Of a DNA stretch of 24,376 nucleotides, positions 12,379-22,001 are shown piece after piece. The notes beneath the pieces were generated by a model. It saw nothing but the letters and a program-made list of their open reading frames with translations. It was not told the origin of the DNA and did no database searches. The stretch is from positions 1 to 24,376 of IMG/VR virus record IMGVR_UViG_3300044960_000681; one strand, 5' to 3'. Position 1 is the first letter of the stretch, and the number at the start of each line of letters is the position of its first letter. Made by a program: the position numbers and the translations under genes. The stretch comes from a virus.

Positions 12379-15228
12379 ATGAATGAATTTTTAGAAAAAA
12401 GAAAAGGAATTATAGGTGATATATATCAAGCAGAATCTAACTTAAAATTAATAAACGAAGATCAATTAGAATCTCTTAAAAAACAATTAGAAGGAACTGA
12501 TTTCTTATTAGATACTCAATACAGATATTATACATTAATAAAGAAAATTTCTAAAGAAGATAAAGAAATATTAAATAATTTAGTTAAAAAAGTAAAAGAA
12601 AGTGAGCATTTAAAATCAATAGAAGATGCAATGGCAGAAAGAAGGGTGGAAATTGCTAAAGAACGTTTTAGAGCAATGGGAGAAATAGTTTCTCCAAGAT
12701 CTACTTTAAAAAGTAGATTAGAAGCTGTACGTACTTTTAAAGGATTAGGTTCAGAATTAAAGCGATTAAGTAAATTATCTAAAATGTCTGGTAAAAGTTT
12801 ATCTCTTGTAAGTTCTGCTTTTCAAGTTTTAGGGGGAGCTTTAAAAAATTTAGGTCCTTTAGGAATATTAGCTGTGGTTATTAGTGGTATAGTTAAAGCA
12901 GTACAAACTATTAGTGATATGGATAAATTTTTAAAACAATTTAATAAAACATTTTTAAAATTACAAGGTCCTACAGTATTAATGAAAGATGTAAGTACAT
13001 CTATGAAAAAATTTAGGGATTCTATTTTTGATTTAAATTTACAATTAAGATATGGATTAAGAGCTGAAGAAATTGAAAATATGTTTAGTGGTGTAGCAGG
13101 GGCTGGGATGTCTTTGCAAGGTATATTAACACGTGTTAGTGGAGGATATTCTAGAATAATAGAAGAAGCTGCTAAAACACATTTAAATTTTGGTGTTACT
13201 ATGGAAGAAGCAGGATCAATGTTAGGAGAGCAAATGACTGATTTACAAGCTTCTATAGATGATGTTGTAGATAGTTTTAAAGTATTATCTTATGATGCTG
13301 CTAAAGCAGGTATACAATCTCAAAAATTTTATCAAGCTACTTATGCAGCAGCGGAATCTTTAAGTTATTATGGAAATTTTTTAAAAGCAGCTTCTAATAC
13401 TCTTAAAAATTTTCAAGAACAAGGAGCTATGGGATTTAAAGATGCTCAAAAACAGGCTCAAGAAACTATTGAATTATTTAAAAATATGGATAAAAACATA
13501 GCAATAGCTTTTATGGAAATGACTGGTGGAGTAGAATCTTATAGAAAAGAGTTCGAAAAATTATCAGAAAAATTTTCAAAGGAAATAGAACAACGTGAAC
13601 AAAATATAAAAATGAAAGAAGAAGAATTAAGAAAAGCCACAACAGAAGAAGAAATAAATAGAATAAAACAAGAAATAGAAGTTGAAAAAAATAAGTTAGA
13701 TTTAACTAGAAGAAGATATGCTCAAGCTAGTAGCGCTGCTAAAAGTGATGCTTTAAATATGGCTATGTATCTTGAATTGTTATCAGATAAAACAACAGAA
13801 AAATTAGGAACTTTTTTTAGTAATTTAAAAAAGGAACAAGGTATTGATGTATTTGATGTAAATAATACTAGAGTTGTTGTGGAAATGGTAAAAAAATTAA
13901 CAGGAACTTCTGATGATTATGCTATGAAAATGATAGATACTTTTAGAACAATGAAAGTATCTGCGAGTAGTATTAATAAAGAATTTGAAGAAATGTTTAA
14001 AAAGTTACCTACTGAAGATATGAGATCTGAAGCAAGAAAAAAATTATTAGATCTTATAAATAGTGGTATAAAAGATGGTAGAATGAATATGAATGCTATT
14101 GAAGAAGCAGTAACTACTTATTCAAGGCAACAAGGTTTAGATGCTGATGTTATAATGAAAAATTTAGAAAAATATCCATCAATAGTAATGGATTTATTAG
14201 AAAAAGGAAGCAAAGCTACAGAAAAAGATTTAGAGGAAATTGTTTTCAAAGGAATAAAACCTATAGAAAAAGTAACAGGAGAAACTAGTAGAGAGGAAGC
14301 TATTAGATTAGATGATTTAGTAAAAAATACAGCTACGATTGAAGAATTAGCAGAGATTCAAAAAGAGTACGCTAAATATGTAGTTGCTAATAGTGAACCT
14401 ATGCGAGCAATGGCTCAAGGTATAATAAGTATGGAGAGGAGTACTGGAGCTATATTAAATGAAGTAGAAAAAATAAGAACGGGTAAAGATAAAGGAACGA
14501 TGACTCATGAAGATTTTCTTAAGAGTAAATTATTTGGAGAATTAGAAGATATTTTTGCTAGAGAATTAATTGGAAAAAAAGAATTAGAAAATGTTAAAAA
14601 ATCTTTAGAGGCGTTAGAATCAAAAAAAGAAAAAACAGAAGAAGATTTAGATAAAATAAAAAAATTATCAAAAGAAAAACAAAAAATAGAATCTTCTTTA
14701 TATTTATTAGAAAGTTTAAAATATCTTAAAGGGGGAGATAAATATAAACAATATTATCATGAAGTAATACCTGGTGCTCAGAAGAAAGCAGAACAAATTG
14801 AGCAATATAAAGAATCTGCTTTAACTGAAGTTAAAGCAGGTTATGCATCTATAGAAGATGTAGAAAAGAAATTAAAGAAAAAATATGGAGATATTTATTC
14901 TTTTGCTTCTATTAAACCTGTAACACCAAAAGAAGATTATAAAGTATTAAATTCTGGTTATGCTTTATTAAGTAAAGGAGATATTGTTGTAAATGCTAAA
15001 AATATATCTAAAGGTATAGAAGGAGGTTTTGGAGATTTTACAGGTATGGGAATAACTGAATTATTAAGAGGTATAAAACCAACAGAAAAAACTGTGGCTC
15101 CTAGTATACCTGTAAATATAACTATAGGGTCTATTAATGGAAATCCTGAAGAATTTTTGAAAAAAATAAAACCTGCTATAGAACAAACATTTGAAAGAAT
15201 GTTTTTTGAAAAACAAAAAAGAAAATAA
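12379..15228 (+). CDS. Tail tape measure protein (main ORF)
   Basis: 949 residues from the first ATG; the true N-terminus probably lies upstream through the frame change. The protein is mostly helical and coiled coil, with a hydrophobic segment at about 141-178 (LSLVSSAFQVLGGALKNLG, ILAVVISGIVKAVQTI), as is common in tape measures that insert into the host membrane. Further coiled coils lie at about 390-450 and 730-775. The C-terminus has the usual tape-measure ending: a Gly-Asp turn (LLSKGDIVVNAKNISKG), then VNITIGSINGNPEEFLKKIKPAIEQTFERMF. Tail length scales with tape-measure length at about 1.5 Angstrom per residue, so roughly 1,095 residues would suggest a tail near 160 nm (inference). 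No lysozyme or peptidase motif was seen inside. It follows the chaperone candidates and precedes the baseplate hub genes. Confidence 0.85.
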   Translation: MNEFLEKRKGIIGDIYQAESNLKLINEDQLESLKKQLEGTDFLLDTQYRYYTLIKKISKEDKEILNNLVKKVKESEHLKSIEDAMAERRVEIAKERFRAMGEIVSPRSTLKSRLEAVRTFKGLGSELKRLSKLSKMSGKSLSLVSSAFQVLGGALKNLGPLGILAVVISGIVKAVQTISDMDKFLKQFNKTFLKLQGPTVLMKDVSTSMKKFRDSIFDLNLQLRYGLRAEEIENMFSGVAGAGMSLQGILTRVSGGYSRIIEEAAKTHLNFGVTMEEAGSMLGEQMTDLQASIDDVVDSFKVLSYDAAKAGIQSQKFYQATYAAAESLSYYGNFLKAASNTLKNFQEQGAMGFKDAQKQAQETIELFKNMDKNIAIAFMEMTGGVESYRKEFEKLSEKFSKEIEQREQNIKMKEEELRKATTEEEINRIKQEIEVEKNKLDLTRRRYAQASSAAKSDALNMAMYLELLSDKTTEKLGTFFSNLKKEQGIDVFDVNNTRVVVEMVKKLTGTSDDYAMKMIDTFRTMKVSASSINKEFEEMFKKLPTEDMRSEARKKLLDLINSGIKDGRMNMNAIEEAVTTYSRQQGLDADVIMKNLEKYPSIVMDLLEKGSKATEKDLEEIVFKGIKPIEKVTGETSREEAIRLDDLVKNTATIEELAEIQKEYAKYVVANSEPMRAMAQGIISMERSTGAILNEVEKIRTGKDKGTMTHEDFLKSKLFGELEDIFARELIGKKELENVKKSLEALESKKEKTEEDLDKIKKLSKEKQKIESSLYLLESLKYLKGGDKYKQYYHEVIPGAQKKAEQIEQYKESALTEVKAGYASIEDVEKKLKKKYGDIYSFASIKPVTPKEDYKVLNSGYALLSKGDIVVNAKNISKGIEGGFGDFTGMGITELLRGIKPTEKTVAPSIPVNITIGSINGNPEEFLKKIKPAIEQTFERMFFEKQKRK

Positions 15229-15240
15229 TATAGGAAAATT

Positions 15241-16080
15241 ATGAGTACTACTATATCTAATATTTCAAATTTTGAATTTGATAAATATTTAAATCCTGAG
15301 TTATTAGAAAGTACTTATGCTATAGAAGGTACAGAACCTACACTTATATTAGGACCTACTAAAAATTGGAAAATATGTTATAATCCTTCTGATAAAACTT
15401 CAATAGTAGAAATAGTACCTCCTTATATAAAAAAACCATCTAATATACAACCAATGATAATAGATATGGTAGATTCAAATATGAAACCCGTTTTAATAGA
15501 ATTTCAAGATGGTTCTAGAATAATAGCTTTAAAATTATTTCCAAATCCAGATTCTTTAACTATAAGTTCTTCTAAAATAGTTAATAGATATAATACAATG
15601 ACTCGTTGGGTAGAAGAGCATTGGGGGGATGATTTAGATACTATTAATTTTTCGGGAAGTACTTATTCTTTTAATGCAGAATATAAAGCTAATGTAAGAA
15701 CAGGATTAACATCTGTATTTAGAAATTATTCAGAATCTTATAAATTTTTAAAAGAATTAGTTAGTTTATATAGAACAAATGGTTATTTATATCAAGAACC
15801 TAATGGTTATGCTATGACAAAATCTCCAACAACAGAAAAAGAATTATTTGAATATTCAATGACAAACAGATTTTTATTACAAAACCCTAGTTTTCAAAAT
15901 AGACATCCTAGACATGGTATGATAAGAGAACGATTGTATATAAGAATAACTTTTGATTATGTAACTTTTATAGGTTATTTTGAATCTTTTGATATTACAG
16001 AAGATACAACATCACCTTTTAGATTATTATATAGTGGGGTATATAAAGCAGAAAAAACTATATGGACGGTAGGGGTATGA
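15241..16080 (+). CDS. Baseplate hub-proximal protein (tube initiator-like), paralogue 1
   Basis: 279 residues. Residues about 95-145 carry the phage baseplate pattern of a hydrophobic strand, N-P, then strands and a Gly-rich turn (LKLFPNPDSLTISSSKIVN, then GDDLDTINFSGSTYSFN). A FLKELVSLYRTNGYLY segment follows at about 176-192, and a C-terminal beta domain (YVTFIGYFESFDITEDTTSPFRLLYSGVYKAEKT) resembles distal or tube-initiator baseplate proteins. The same blocks occur in the next gene, so the two are paralogues. AGGA lies 6 nt before the ATG. It overlaps the next gene by 4 nt (ATGA) if that gene starts at 16077, indicating coupled translation. A baseplate role is well supported by context; assignment to a particular T4 gene is not possible by eye. 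Confidence 0.7.
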   Translation: MSTTISNISNFEFDKYLNPELLESTYAIEGTEPTLILGPTKNWKICYNPSDKTSIVEIVPPYIKKPSNIQPMIIDMVDSNMKPVLIEFQDGSRIIALKLFPNPDSLTISSSKIVNRYNTMTRWVEEHWGDDLDTINFSGSTYSFNAEYKANVRTGLTSVFRNYSESYKFLKELVSLYRTNGYLYQEPNGYAMTKSPTTEKELFEYSMTNRFLLQNPSFQNRHPRHGMIRERLYIRITFDYVTFIGYFESFDITEDTTSPFRLLYSGVYKAEKTIWTVGV

Positions 16081-17504
16081 TAAAAGACAAATTATTTTTA
16101 AATACAAAAGATGTTTTAAATAAATTATATGATAGACAAGGTGGTGCATTAATATTTAATACTGTAGTTAATAATGTATTAGATCTTGATACTAATAATT
16201 GGAAAATATTAAGTAATTTACCTAAAGAATATAAAGAATTTTCTATTTCTATTTATAATGTTAAAAATAATGAAGATAAAGCTAAATTAATTTTATTTAT
16301 CAATCCTAAAGAACTTGTAATAGCACAAAGTCATAAATTTAGTAATTCTTATACAAGAAAAGGATGGGTTAATACTGCTTGGGGTAATCAACAAATAAGT
16401 ATAACTATTTCAGGAGTATCTCCTGCTTTTTATTTTATAATGGATGGTAAAGGAGGTATAACTAATTATTTTAGAAGAAGAAGTGCTAGTTTTATAAATT
16501 TAATGGATCTTATAGGATTATATAAAAATAATGGTTGGTATTTTCTTAATGGTATTACTAATAATAATTTATTTAAAGATGGTTATAGTAGAGTAATAAA
16601 TGTAATGGATCAAATAAAAATAGAATATGATGGATCTACTTATATAGGTTCTTTTAGTACTTTTAGTCTAACAGATGCTGCAGAAAGTCCTTATAAAATA
16701 GAGTATAATTTTGAATTTATAGTTTCTAGTTTAGGAATAGATCTACAAGGTATAGAAGGACATTTAGCAATAGATGATAATTTTAGAGATGATGAAGTAC
16801 ATGTTGCTATTCAAGGATATGATATAGATTTTAAACCTATTATAGGTTTAGACACTGAAGAATTAAATAGATATTTTCCTATAGAAGAAAGAACAGATTT
16901 TAAATTATATGATTATACAGATACAGAAGAAAAAGATGAACGTGTTTTTTATACTAAAGAAGGAGTAGTTGTAGTTCCAGAAGGGGTTTTTAGAATAACT
17001 AGAGGGTGGCGAGATGCAGAAGATCATGGAGGAAAATGTGATTTTAGAACACATACAGGAACAATATATTCTGCTACAAATGGAGAGGTTGTTTTAGTTA
17101 CAAAAAGTTATTATTATGGGGGTTCTAATTATGTACTAGTAAAATCAGAGTATAAAGGGGATCCTATTTATGTTAGATATTTTCATTTAGATCCTGATAG
17201 TATAAGAGTAAAAAAAGGAGATAGTGTAGAAATAGGTACTGTAATAGGACGAGAAGGAACGGATGGAGGTAAATATCCTCCACATTGTGATTTTTGTGTA
17301 AGAAAAATATGTGGAAATAATACTAATTTTTTAGATTGTCCTAAAATAGAAGCAACTCCTATATTAGATAATATGTGGTTAGTATTACATGAAAGAGCTA
17401 AAAATGATCTTGATTATGCATTAGATTTTACTAAATTAATAACAAAACATCCTCTTCCTGGTAAAGATATAACTAATTTAATAAAGGGTAATTTATCTTT
17501 GTAA
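16077..17504 (+). CDS. Baseplate hub-proximal protein (paralogue 2) fused to an M23-like peptidase domain
   Basis: 475 residues if it starts at the ATGA overlap; the in-frame ATG at 16062 would add five. Neither start has a well-spaced Shine-Dalgarno sequence; I chose 16077 for its 4-nt overlap with the upstream stop. Residues about 74-210 match the preceding gene (LFINPKELVIAQSHKFSNS, a Gly-Ser strand region, NLMDLIGLYKNNGWYF, FSLTDAAESPYKIEYNFEF). Residues about 300-420 are an M23/LytM-like fold: RITRGWRD, H317-GGKC-D322, TGTIYSATNGEVV, RYFH370L, VKKGDSVEIGTVIGREGTDGG, PPH403-C-D405. M23 enzymes cut peptidoglycan cross-bridges, and on a baseplate the domain would open the cell wall during injection. 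Oddities are H-x4-D instead of H-x3-D, Asp at the second His of HxH, and extra Cys at 321, 404, 407, 412 and 421. Activity is uncertain. Confidence 0.75.
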   Translation: MIKDKLFLNTKDVLNKLYDRQGGALIFNTVVNNVLDLDTNNWKILSNLPKEYKEFSISIYNVKNNEDKAKLILFINPKELVIAQSHKFSNSYTRKGWVNTAWGNQQISITISGVSPAFYFIMDGKGGITNYFRRRSASFINLMDLIGLYKNNGWYFLNGITNNNLFKDGYSRVINVMDQIKIEYDGSTYIGSFSTFSLTDAAESPYKIEYNFEFIVSSLGIDLQGIEGHLAIDDNFRDDEVHVAIQGYDIDFKPIIGLDTEELNRYFPIEERTDFKLYDYTDTEEKDERVFYTKEGVVVVPEGVFRITRGWRDAEDHGGKCDFRTHTGTIYSATNGEVVLVTKSYYYGGSNYVLVKSEYKGDPIYVRYFHLDPDSIRVKKGDSVEIGTVIGREGTDGGKYPPHCDFCVRKICGNNTNFLDCPKIEATPILDNMWLVLHERAKNDLDYALDFTKLITKHPLPGKDITNLIKGNLSL

Positions 17505-17513
17505 AAGGATATT

Positions 17514-19976
17514 ATGGCAACAATACGATCAGGTTTATTTACATTAGAAGAATTTAGTTATAGAAGAAATGTTTTAAAATTAGCTCCTGATGCTTTTGTT
17601 CTTATAAATGGGGCATTAGGTTCTAGGGTTTTATCTCCTTTAGAAACAAATAGAACACAAGATATAGAAATTAGGGGGGGTATAACATCTATAAGTGTTA
17701 GTTGTGCTATTTCTCCTCCTGGTTCTTCAAAAGCGAATATAGAAATAATAGCTCCTTTATATAAAGGACTTCATGAGGATTATTATATAACTTTACCTAA
17801 TGGTGTTAGGGTACCTTTTTTTGTTCCTATGATGGAAGTAAAAATATATATGAAAGGTAGATTTATAGAACAAAAATATAATAATAGTCCCCGATATTAT
17901 CCTGTTTTTTGGGGGATGATAACAAGTATACAAGAGAATTATAGTGATGGGAATGTTGTATTATCTTTAAGTTGTGAAGATTTTTTAAGTTGGTGGAAAT
18001 TTCAAAAAATAACTATTAATCCTAGTGCGGTTGAATCTTTTTTTGGGGGAGCCATTCCTTCAAGATTTCCTTCAGTGTTTGAGAAAATGTCTGCTTGGGA
18101 AATTATATATGCTTTATTTACAGATGCTTTTTTTATACAACATCGAGATAATGGGGCTGAGGCTTATTTTAATTTTGTATATCCTAAATGGTCTAAAACT
18201 GGAATAATACCTGATTCTTTACTTCCTATTAGGGATACTTTTGGACCTTTGTCTACTTTAGCAATAAAATATTGGAATGAAAGATTTGGTTTAGGAGTTA
18301 CAGAAAAATATGATCCTGAAATTATAAGTAATCAATTAGAAAAAATACCTCTTCGTATGTATGGATTAAGAGGTCCTATAAAATTTGAAGTTATAAGAAA
18401 TAAATTACTTAGTTTTTTAGATAAAAAAGAGGGATTATATGGAGAACAAGCAGATAGAAGAGCTGATTTAGATTTAGATTTTGGATTATTAGCAAGAGTA
18501 CAACCATATGGTTTATTTGATTTATTTGGAAATGGTGCTGAATCTACTATATTTTCTAAATTAGAAATTGCTAGTGCTATATGTGAAAAAGTATTTATGG
18601 AATTTTTTGTAGATACTAATGGAGAAATAGTATTTAAACCTCCTTTTTATAATTTAGATATTTCTAAAATAAAATATTATAGAATAGGTCCTGAAGATAT
18701 AATAAATTTTAATACATCTTTTGATTCAAATGAAATTGTAAATTATCTTGTAGTAACAGGTCCTATTTATCAAACTTTAGATTCTTTAGAAGCTATAGGA
18801 TTTCATGCTGATTTTGATTCTATAAAAAAATATGGTATAAGATCAGAACAGGTACATGTACCATATGGTATGAATGCTAAACAATTAAAAATGATAGCTG
18901 TAGCCGAAATGACAAGAAGAAATGGTCAAGCTTATACAGGTAGTGTAAGTATACCTTTAAGACCAGAAATAAGATTAGGTTATCCTATATATATAGAACA
19001 TATAGATACTTATTATTATATTACGGGTTTAAATCATAATATTACTTTTGGTTCTTCAGCAGCTACTGAAATATCTTTTCAATTTAGACGAGAAAGAGTT
19101 TTTGATGATGGTAATAGTGGTTTACCAGATTCAGAATTAGGAGATGTTTTATATGCTTGTGTATTAAGAAATAAAGAAACAGAAATAGCAGAATTAATAA
19201 AAACTCAAGAATCTTATGTAAAAGATATAGAACAAAAAATATCTATACTCACAGAAGCATCTCCACAATTAAAATCAGGAGAACTTGTATCTGAAGATTG
19301 GACATATAAAGACGTAGATAGAAGAATAAATGAATATAAAAAACAATTAATTGCTGTACAAAGCGGTGTATATGAAGGTTATGGGTTATTAGGATTATGG
19401 AAAATAGATAGAGCTAAAATTAATCAAAAAGTATATGAACAAATAATTAATTCTAATGAAGAATCTGCTTATATTTCTAATGAGTTAGTTATGATTACAG
19501 ATACTTCTGTTCCTTTTACAGATAAGTTAGGTTATAGACATATAGGAGCTTTTTCTTATGGTGCAAATTTAATGTTAGTAGAAAATGGTGAAGTAAAAGA
19601 TATGACTAATTTTATAGAAGTAAAAGAAGCAGAAACTAAGATTATACTTAATAGTTCTGGGATACCTGAAGAATTTGATACTAGTACTGTTTATGATATG
19701 TATACTTCTGATGTTAATATAGCAAATGAAGCAGATCAAAAAAATACTGAAGAATTTTTAAAAGTTTTAGAAAAGCGAAGAAATTCTTTAGAAGATACAA
19801 AACAACAACAGAATTTACAATCAGTACCAATGTTATTTGAAGATAAAACTAAAGAAGGTTATAAAAATATTATTAATGTAGAAAATGCTGCTATGATTTA
19901 TTCTAGAATGGCTTTTAATATAGCTGATCCTTGTACAAAAGAATCTAATCAAAATGAATCTAGTTATAGTGGATAA
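17514..19976 (+). CDS. Baseplate hub protein (gp27/XkdQ-like) with C-terminal coiled coil
   Basis: 820 residues. The N-terminal 250 residues hold the tail-hub pattern: strands of ITSISVSCAISPPGSSKANIEI, then FWGMITSIQENYSDGNVVLSLSCEDFLSWWK at about 133-163, which resembles XkdQ and gpD-type hub proteins. The middle, about 340-530, has VVTGPIYQTLDSL, a long helix segment and a beta domain with RPEIRLGYPIYIEHIDTYYYITGLNHNITFG, typical of hub domains that form the pseudo-sixfold ring. Residues about 545-625 are coiled coil (NKETEIAELIKTQESYVKDIEQKI, DRRINEYKKQLIAVQ). The last 100 are charged. AAAAGGATAT precedes the ATG. It lies between the peptidase fusion and the spike, as hub genes do. The C-terminal extension is larger than in common gp27-like proteins and may contact the spike or baseplate wedge. 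Confidence 0.75.
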   Translation: MATIRSGLFTLEEFSYRRNVLKLAPDAFVLINGALGSRVLSPLETNRTQDIEIRGGITSISVSCAISPPGSSKANIEIIAPLYKGLHEDYYITLPNGVRVPFFVPMMEVKIYMKGRFIEQKYNNSPRYYPVFWGMITSIQENYSDGNVVLSLSCEDFLSWWKFQKITINPSAVESFFGGAIPSRFPSVFEKMSAWEIIYALFTDAFFIQHRDNGAEAYFNFVYPKWSKTGIIPDSLLPIRDTFGPLSTLAIKYWNERFGLGVTEKYDPEIISNQLEKIPLRMYGLRGPIKFEVIRNKLLSFLDKKEGLYGEQADRRADLDLDFGLLARVQPYGLFDLFGNGAESTIFSKLEIASAICEKVFMEFFVDTNGEIVFKPPFYNLDISKIKYYRIGPEDIINFNTSFDSNEIVNYLVVTGPIYQTLDSLEAIGFHADFDSIKKYGIRSEQVHVPYGMNAKQLKMIAVAEMTRRNGQAYTGSVSIPLRPEIRLGYPIYIEHIDTYYYITGLNHNITFGSSAATEISFQFRRERVFDDGNSGLPDSELGDVLYACVLRNKETEIAELIKTQESYVKDIEQKISILTEASPQLKSGELVSEDWTYKDVDRRINEYKKQLIAVQSGVYEGYGLLGLWKIDRAKINQKVYEQIINSNEESAYISNELVMITDTSVPFTDKLGYRHIGAFSYGANLMLVENGEVKDMTNFIEVKEAETKIILNSSGIPEEFDTSTVYDMYTSDVNIANEADQKNTEEFLKVLEKRRNSLEDTKQQQNLQSVPMLFEDKTKEGYKNIINVENAAMIYSRMAFNIADPCTKESNQNESSYSG

Positions 19977-19989
19977 AAAGGATTAAAAT

Positions 19990-21996
19990 ATGGATAAAAA
20001 TTATATAAATTTACCAGGTAGGAAAATAGTAAAAGGAGAAAAACCTACTTTAAGTGCAAGAGCACAAGAAGATACTACTTTTTTAATAGGGGATGTAGTA
20101 AAAGTAGATGTTGATCGTCAAAAAATGATAGTTAATTTAAGAAGAAATTTAGGTATGGGTTTAGTAGTTAATATAACTCAACCTTATGCAGGAATATCTA
20201 GTTTTATTCAAGCAACCCCAGAAGAAGGATCTATAGTATTATTAGCAAAACAAGAAAATGATTTAATACCTATAGCATATTTACCACATTATCCTTTTGG
20301 TTTAGAAAATAGAAATGTTAAAGTTTATCCTGATAATATAAAAATACAAAATAAAAATGAATATTTTTTTAGATTAAAAAAATTAGAACAAGGGTGGTTA
20401 GCTTTAGGTTCTAAAGATGGTATAGAAATATTATTATCGGATGAATTAATGATAGATGATCGTACAGGAAATAATTTTATTTTAAGACCTATAGATAATT
20501 CTATAATATCTACTTCTAATAATAATTATTTGTTTAGTAGTGGGATTTGGCGAAATGCTGGAATAATTAGAAGAAATAGTATTAATAGTTCTTATTTATC
20601 TGAATTACCTAATGTTTTTAAAGATGTAGAAATAAAAGGAAAATCTTCATATGTAATTAGACCTTTTAATTCTAATGAATCTACAGATCCTTATTTAATA
20701 GAATATTTATTAGAAGTAGAAGATAAGGGATTCGGTACAAAACCTATAAATGATGTAAATTTTAGTAGTAATAAAGATATAAGAAAACCTATAGCTATTT
20801 TTTGTTTAGGTAATTATGTAGGAAATAATCCTAATGATACTAATTATGGTAAAGTTTTAAAACCTATTTTATTTACAGATCCTGATGATATAGAAGGAAA
20901 TTTTTTATTAGAACCTATTTCTGGAGAAGAAATAGATACACATGCTGCTGCTATTGTTTTATATAAACCTAATAAAGTAGATCCTTCATTAGGTTCTTTT
21001 ATAGGAATAGATAAAGAAGGTCATTTATATCAGTATCTTCCTTCTACTACAGGGGGCGGTTTAGGTAAAGGAAGATCAATGTCTATATTAGCTAGGGGTA
21101 ATAAAAAAGAAGTATGGGGACATGATACAAGATATGCTTGTTCTTGGGATATGCATACTACAGGAGGTATAAAATGGATAGTAGGGGCTCATAATGAAAG
21201 AGATGGAAATCCTTATAGTAATAGAAGTATAGATATAAGAACGAGTAAATCTGTATTTTTTATGTATGGTTCCGAATTAGTTTCTGATTTATATGATTTT
21301 GATAATAAAGATCAAAAAATAAATAATATTAGAAAATATTATAAAATAGAAAAAATAGGTGGATTTGAAAGAAAAGAAGTAGAAGGTACTTCAGAAGAAA
21401 TTATAAATGGTTCTAATAAAGTTCATATAAAAGGGGCTAAAGTAGAAAAAATAAATAGTGCTTCTACTCTTCAAATAGGTAATGGTTATAATATAGTAGT
21501 AGGAGATGCTTTTACAGAAAAAGTTATTAAAGAAAAAAATGAGTCTTATGGAAATAGAAGAACTATTATTATTTCAGGAAGTAATGAATTAATAATTAAT
21601 TCTCCTAAAGGAGATATTATAGAAAAAATAAATAATACAGGAAATAAAAAAGTGTCTCTTAATGTAGGATCTATAGAAGAAGAAATAAGAGTAGGTAATA
21701 AAAATGTAAAAATTAATTCGGGTAATTATGATATTTCTACTAAAATTGGGAATTTTTCTTTATCTACACAAACGGGTCAAGGTACTATTCGTACTAAAAA
21801 TGGTTCTTTAACAATAGCTGCTAATATGAATATATCTATAAAAACTTCTAAAACTTCTAATATTGATATAGAAGGAGGAGTAATAGCATTAAAAGGACGG
21901 GGTATTTCTGGAGGTGTTGTAACAGATAAAACACATTTAGATTATATAACAGGAGCTCCTTTAAAGGGTTCTTTATCTGTAACTGCTACTTCATAA
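19990..21996 (+). CDS. Baseplate central spike protein (gp5/VgrG-like, OB-fold plus beta-helix)
   Basis: 668 residues. Residues about 31-103 look like an OB-fold (FLIGDVVKVDVDRQKMIVNL, YAGISSFIQATPEEGSIVLLAK, LIPIAYLPHYPF), the domain that docks a spike to the hub trimer. A middle domain at about 260-440 includes GKGRSMSILARGNKKEVWGHDTRYACSWDMHTTGGIKWIVGAH. From about 466 to 650 the sequence is a repetitive strand array with short turns (GSNKVHIKGAKVEKINSAST, GNGYNIVVGD, SGSNELIINSPKGD, GNKNVKINSGNYDISTKIG), as in trimeric beta-helix spikes. No lysozyme domain is visible; the cell-wall enzyme seems to be the M23-like domain two genes upstream. AAAAGGATTAAAAT precedes the ATG. A tip protein with PAAR-like role is not identified, but the next gene is a candidate. 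Confidence 0.75.
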   Translation: MDKNYINLPGRKIVKGEKPTLSARAQEDTTFLIGDVVKVDVDRQKMIVNLRRNLGMGLVVNITQPYAGISSFIQATPEEGSIVLLAKQENDLIPIAYLPHYPFGLENRNVKVYPDNIKIQNKNEYFFRLKKLEQGWLALGSKDGIEILLSDELMIDDRTGNNFILRPIDNSIISTSNNNYLFSSGIWRNAGIIRRNSINSSYLSELPNVFKDVEIKGKSSYVIRPFNSNESTDPYLIEYLLEVEDKGFGTKPINDVNFSSNKDIRKPIAIFCLGNYVGNNPNDTNYGKVLKPILFTDPDDIEGNFLLEPISGEEIDTHAAAIVLYKPNKVDPSLGSFIGIDKEGHLYQYLPSTTGGGLGKGRSMSILARGNKKEVWGHDTRYACSWDMHTTGGIKWIVGAHNERDGNPYSNRSIDIRTSKSVFFMYGSELVSDLYDFDNKDQKINNIRKYYKIEKIGGFERKEVEGTSEEIINGSNKVHIKGAKVEKINSASTLQIGNGYNIVVGDAFTEKVIKEKNESYGNRRTIIISGSNELIINSPKGDIIEKINNTGNKKVSLNVGSIEEEIRVGNKNVKINSGNYDISTKIGNFSLSTQTGQGTIRTKNGSLTIAANMNISIKTSKTSNIDIEGGVIALKGRGISGGVVTDKTHLDYITGAPLKGSLSVTATS

Positions 21997-22001
21997 TAAT
22001 T

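Noticed and set aside
18025-18207. Small + strand ORF of 60 residues inside the hub gene
   Set aside because: It is out of frame within a well-supported gene and has no family resemblance.
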